Shown here piece after piece: positions 23,421 through 25,424 of a stretch of DNA of 25,424 bases. The position numbers were made by a program, and so were the translations under genes. The notes beneath the pieces are model-generated. The model was not told the origin of the DNA. It made no database searches and saw nothing but the letters and a program-made list of their open reading frames with translations. Positions within the stretch are counted from its first letter, which is position 1. Each line of letters starts with the position of its first letter. This stretch comes from Niastella sp. (lineage in GTDB: Bacteria; Bacteroidota; Bacteroidia; Chitinophagales; Chitinophagaceae): NCBI GenBank assembly GCA_021154515.1, contig JAJKIL010000110.1, positions 1 through 25,424 of the forward strand. The letters are read 5' to 3'.

Positions 23421-24761
23421 TTAGTAATTGAAATTCTGTTCCAGCGAACCATCTATCAGTACTTCTGTGGCGGGAATCGGCAACACGTATTTGTTCTTAT
23501 CGGTAACCCCCAACACAGCCGCGGCACGATTGGTACGCACCAGGTCGAACCAGCGGTGCGGCTCAAACGCAAACTCTATCCTTCTTTCATTTTCGATGGC
23601 CAGTAAGATGTCCTCCCGGGTAGCCGCTGTGCTGGCAGTGAGCCCGGCACGACTGCGCACGGCATTCAGATCGGCCAGGGCCCCGGTAAGATCTTTAAGT
23701 TGGGCACGTGCTTCGGCCCTGATGAGGTATTGTTCTGCTATGCGCAATACATAGGCAGGGTCTATGGCCGGACTGCGATAGTACAGGTTACCATACCACA
23801 ATCCCTGTGCAGTTTTGGCTACCAGCACATTGCGGTTGCCGCCGATAGCAGCATCATTTACCAGCGTCAAAAACGCATCGCCGGGCGCCCATTGACGTGT
23901 TCCATTGTTCGCAGGCGGCTGCCATTGATTGCGATGTCCATTTGTATAGGTAGTACTGTACGACAGTTCGAATACAGATTCAGGTGTGGCCACTACATTG
24001 TTGGCGAAAAAAGCGCTATAGGGTTTTACCAGGTTGTAATTCGCGGCATCGCCAATGAGTTTGGTAGCATAACTTTCTGCCAGCGCCCATTCGCTTTGAT
24101 ACAAATGATATCGTGCCCGCAAAGCCCAGACTGTTTTTTTGGTGGCGCGGTAACGGTTGGTGGTTTCAGGCAACAGCGGCTCGGCAGCAGTAAGATCACT
24201 CAACACCTGCGCATAGGTGTCTGCCACGGAACTGCGCCTGATACCATTTTTATCATTGGCGGAATTGGTGGGCGTTAATGCCAGTTGCACGCCGCCCCAG
24301 GTACGCACCAGGTCAAAGTAGGCCAGCGCCCTTACGAAATAGGCCTCACCCGTTAACTGATCCTTCAAAGCGTCTGTTAACAGCGGATCGGCAACATTGG
24401 GCACTTTGGCGATGATGTGGTTCGCCCGATTAATGGTAGCATAAATGGCGCTCCATGCAGATGCAACGTTGGCGTTATCGGCCCGCACGTTATGCGAAAT
24501 AAATTGTTGCACGATAGATTGCGAGCCCGTCCATTGTACGTTGTCGCCCGACAAATAACCAATAGATTGAAACGTAACGCCATAATACCCGTCGGCGGAT
24601 AAAGCGCGGTACAACCCGCGGGTGGCGGTTTCTGCAGAGGTTTTATCAACGATCGTTTGTCCATCTGAAACCGAATCAACCGGCTGCACTTCCAGGAACT
24701 TTTTGCACGATACCAGCAACAAAGTTGACAATGCCGGCATGAGATATTTAAATGAATTCAT
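23421..24761 (-). CDS. SusD/RagB-family outer-membrane lipoprotein of the sulfur-linked operon
   Basis: A 446-residue SusD-like protein. The signal MNSFKYLMPALSTLLLVSC places the lipidated cysteine at residue 19, followed by the usual KKFLEVQP. SusD-family sequence is plain throughout: SAWSAIYATINRANHIIAKV, GEAYFVRALAYFDLVRTWGG, LRIAEQYLIRAEARAQLKDL, LNAVRSRAGL, ENERRIEFAFEPHRWFDLVR and a final EQNFNY. It should cap the SusC barrel encoded 21 bp upstream. Genes for two DoxX-like proteins, a cytochrome and a SoxC-like enzyme follow it instead of the glycoside hydrolases usual in polysaccharide loci, so its ligand may be an organosulfur compound rather than a glycan (inference). Confidence 0.94.
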   Translation of the reverse strand: MNSFKYLMPALSTLLLVSCKKFLEVQPVDSVSDGQTIVDKTSAETATRGLYRALSADGYYGVTFQSIGYLSGDNVQWTGSQSIVQQFISHNVRADNANVASAWSAIYATINRANHIIAKVPNVADPLLTDALKDQLTGEAYFVRALAYFDLVRTWGGVQLALTPTNSANDKNGIRRSSVADTYAQVLSDLTAAEPLLPETTNRYRATKKTVWALRARYHLYQSEWALAESYATKLIGDAANYNLVKPYSAFFANNVVATPESVFELSYSTTYTNGHRNQWQPPANNGTRQWAPGDAFLTLVNDAAIGGNRNVLVAKTAQGLWYGNLYYRSPAIDPAYVLRIAEQYLIRAEARAQLKDLTGALADLNAVRSRAGLTASTAATREDILLAIENERRIEFAFEPHRWFDLVRTNRAAAVLGVTDKNKYVLPIPATEVLIDGSLEQNFNY

Positions 24762-24782
24762 GTCAATAATTTTTTGAGAAGT

Positions 24783-25424
24783 TTACAACGTAACATTAAC
24801 CCCGAACTGAACCGTGCGCGGTTGCGGTGGGGTACCCAGGTCGAGACCCTGTACATTTTGAGCACCGGTTACATTCGACTCGGGATCGGGCCCGGTGTAT
24901 TTTTTGATCCACAATAAATTGCTGCCAACAAAATACAGGCGAACACCCTGCAGGTGCGCTTTGGTAACAATGCGCTGCGGGAGGGAGTACCCAAACGTTA
25001 CCGAACTTAATTTTATAAAGGAACCATCTTCGAGAAAACGGCTGTTCTGTTCCAACGTATAGTTATTTCCGTAGGCAGTCAGGCGGGGCACATCGGTGAT
25101 ATCACCGGGTTTTTGCCATCTCTTCAACTGACTGGCAAACAATACCCGGTTCGCATCGCGGGTTCCCCCACCCTCGCCAAAAAAGCGATTGAGGTTAAAG
25201 ATCTTGTTGCCATATTGATAAGAGAAAGCAATACCCAGGTCAAAATCTTTATAGCGCAGGTTATTGGTAATGCCTCCAAAGAATTTAGGGATGGCGCTGC
25301 CAAGGATCTGGCGATCGGCCGTGTTAATGGAACCATCTTTCACTACATCTTCAAATACGGCCGCGCCGGTCTGCGGATCAACATACTGTTGTTTGTACAA
25401 CCAGAATGAATACAGGGAGTAGCC
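24783..25424 (-). CDS. SusC/RagA-family TonB-dependent transporter (partial, cut by right edge)
   Basis: Only the C-terminal 213 residues of the outer-membrane barrel are in the window. The reading frame is open to the right edge (GYSLYSFWLYKQQYVDPQTG), so the TTG at 25400 is internal and not a start. SusC C-terminal features are typical: DGSINTADRQILGSAIPKFF, GGITNNLRYKDFDLGIAFSY, FLEDGSFIKLSSVTFGYSLP, LYFVGSNLLWIKKYTGPDPE and the final PPQPRTVQFGVNVTL. It pairs with the SusD-like gene 21 bp downstream and is the first visible gene of the operon that ends at the SoxC-like gene. Whether it has an STN domain or a sigma/anti-sigma partner cannot be seen here. Confidence 0.93.
   Translation of the reverse strand, partial: GYSLYSFWLYKQQYVDPQTGAAVFEDVVKDGSINTADRQILGSAIPKFFGGITNNLRYKDFDLGIAFSYQYGNKIFNLNRFFGEGGGTRDANRVLFASQLKRWQKPGDITDVPRLTAYGNNYTLEQNSRFLEDGSFIKLSSVTFGYSLPQRIVTKAHLQGVRLYFVGSNLLWIKKYTGPDPESNVTGAQNVQGLDLGTPPQPRTVQFGVNVTL

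Noticed and set aside
24783..25400. Start of a short 205-residue protein at 25400
   Set aside because: The putative start is TTG and the frame stays open to the window edge with SusC barrel sequence, so this is an internal position of a truncated SusC gene.

Overview
The window looks like chromosomal DNA from a Bacteroidota bacterium, most likely of the Chitinophagaceae (Niastella/Chitinophaga type). The evidence is two SusC/SusD pairs, an ECF sigma / FecR pair coupled to an STN-bearing SusC, a type IX secretion type B sorting domain, many lipoproteins, A-rich start sites with few Shine-Dalgarno sequences, and TTG/TAnnTTTG-like promoters. Almost every gene is on the minus strand; the only confident plus-strand gene is a small secreted protein at 12099-12611. 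Family assignments come from reading the translations, not from database searches.

Region 1 (1-7614) is a trans-envelope signalling and nutrient-uptake cassette. In transcription order it holds an ECF sigma factor (7614-7033), a FecR anti-sigma factor (6838-5597), a SusC/RagA TonB-dependent transporter with an N-terminal STN domain (5383-1781), a SusD-like lipoprotein (1726-347) and a TlpA-like thioredoxin cut by the left edge (287-1). Ligand binding at SusC is expected to signal through FecR to the sigma factor. A hairpin with a T-tract lies in the antisense direction in the susC leader (5444-5478) and could end a cis-antisense RNA.

Region 2 (7878-12611) holds a large T9SS-exported Ig/PKD-like surface protein, a lipoprotein of an uncharacterised family with a strong terminator behind it, and a small plus-strand secreted protein.

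Region 3 (12823-18181) holds a secreted GH2 beta-galactosidase-type enzyme, a YeiH-family (putative sulfate exporter) membrane protein and a phytoene-dehydrogenase-like FAD oxidoreductase.

Region 4 (18467-25424) is the most unusual part: a tightly packed minus-strand operon of susC (cut by the right edge), susD, two paralogous DoxX-like membrane proteins with extra C-terminal domains, a SoxD-like monohaem cytochrome c lipoprotein and a Tat-exported SoxC-like sulfite dehydrogenase. It suggests outer-membrane import tied to periplasmic oxidation of a sulfur compound, with electrons passed through a cytochrome and perhaps DoxX-like membrane subunits.

Three families of simple or dispersed repeats stand out. 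One is a GTCTGAAC + (GGGATNNNT)n element in three copies, one of them inside the fecR reading frame. The others are a GCAATCG heptamer array and an AACTTGTC octamer array; the octamer array supplies the stop codon of the soxC-like gene.
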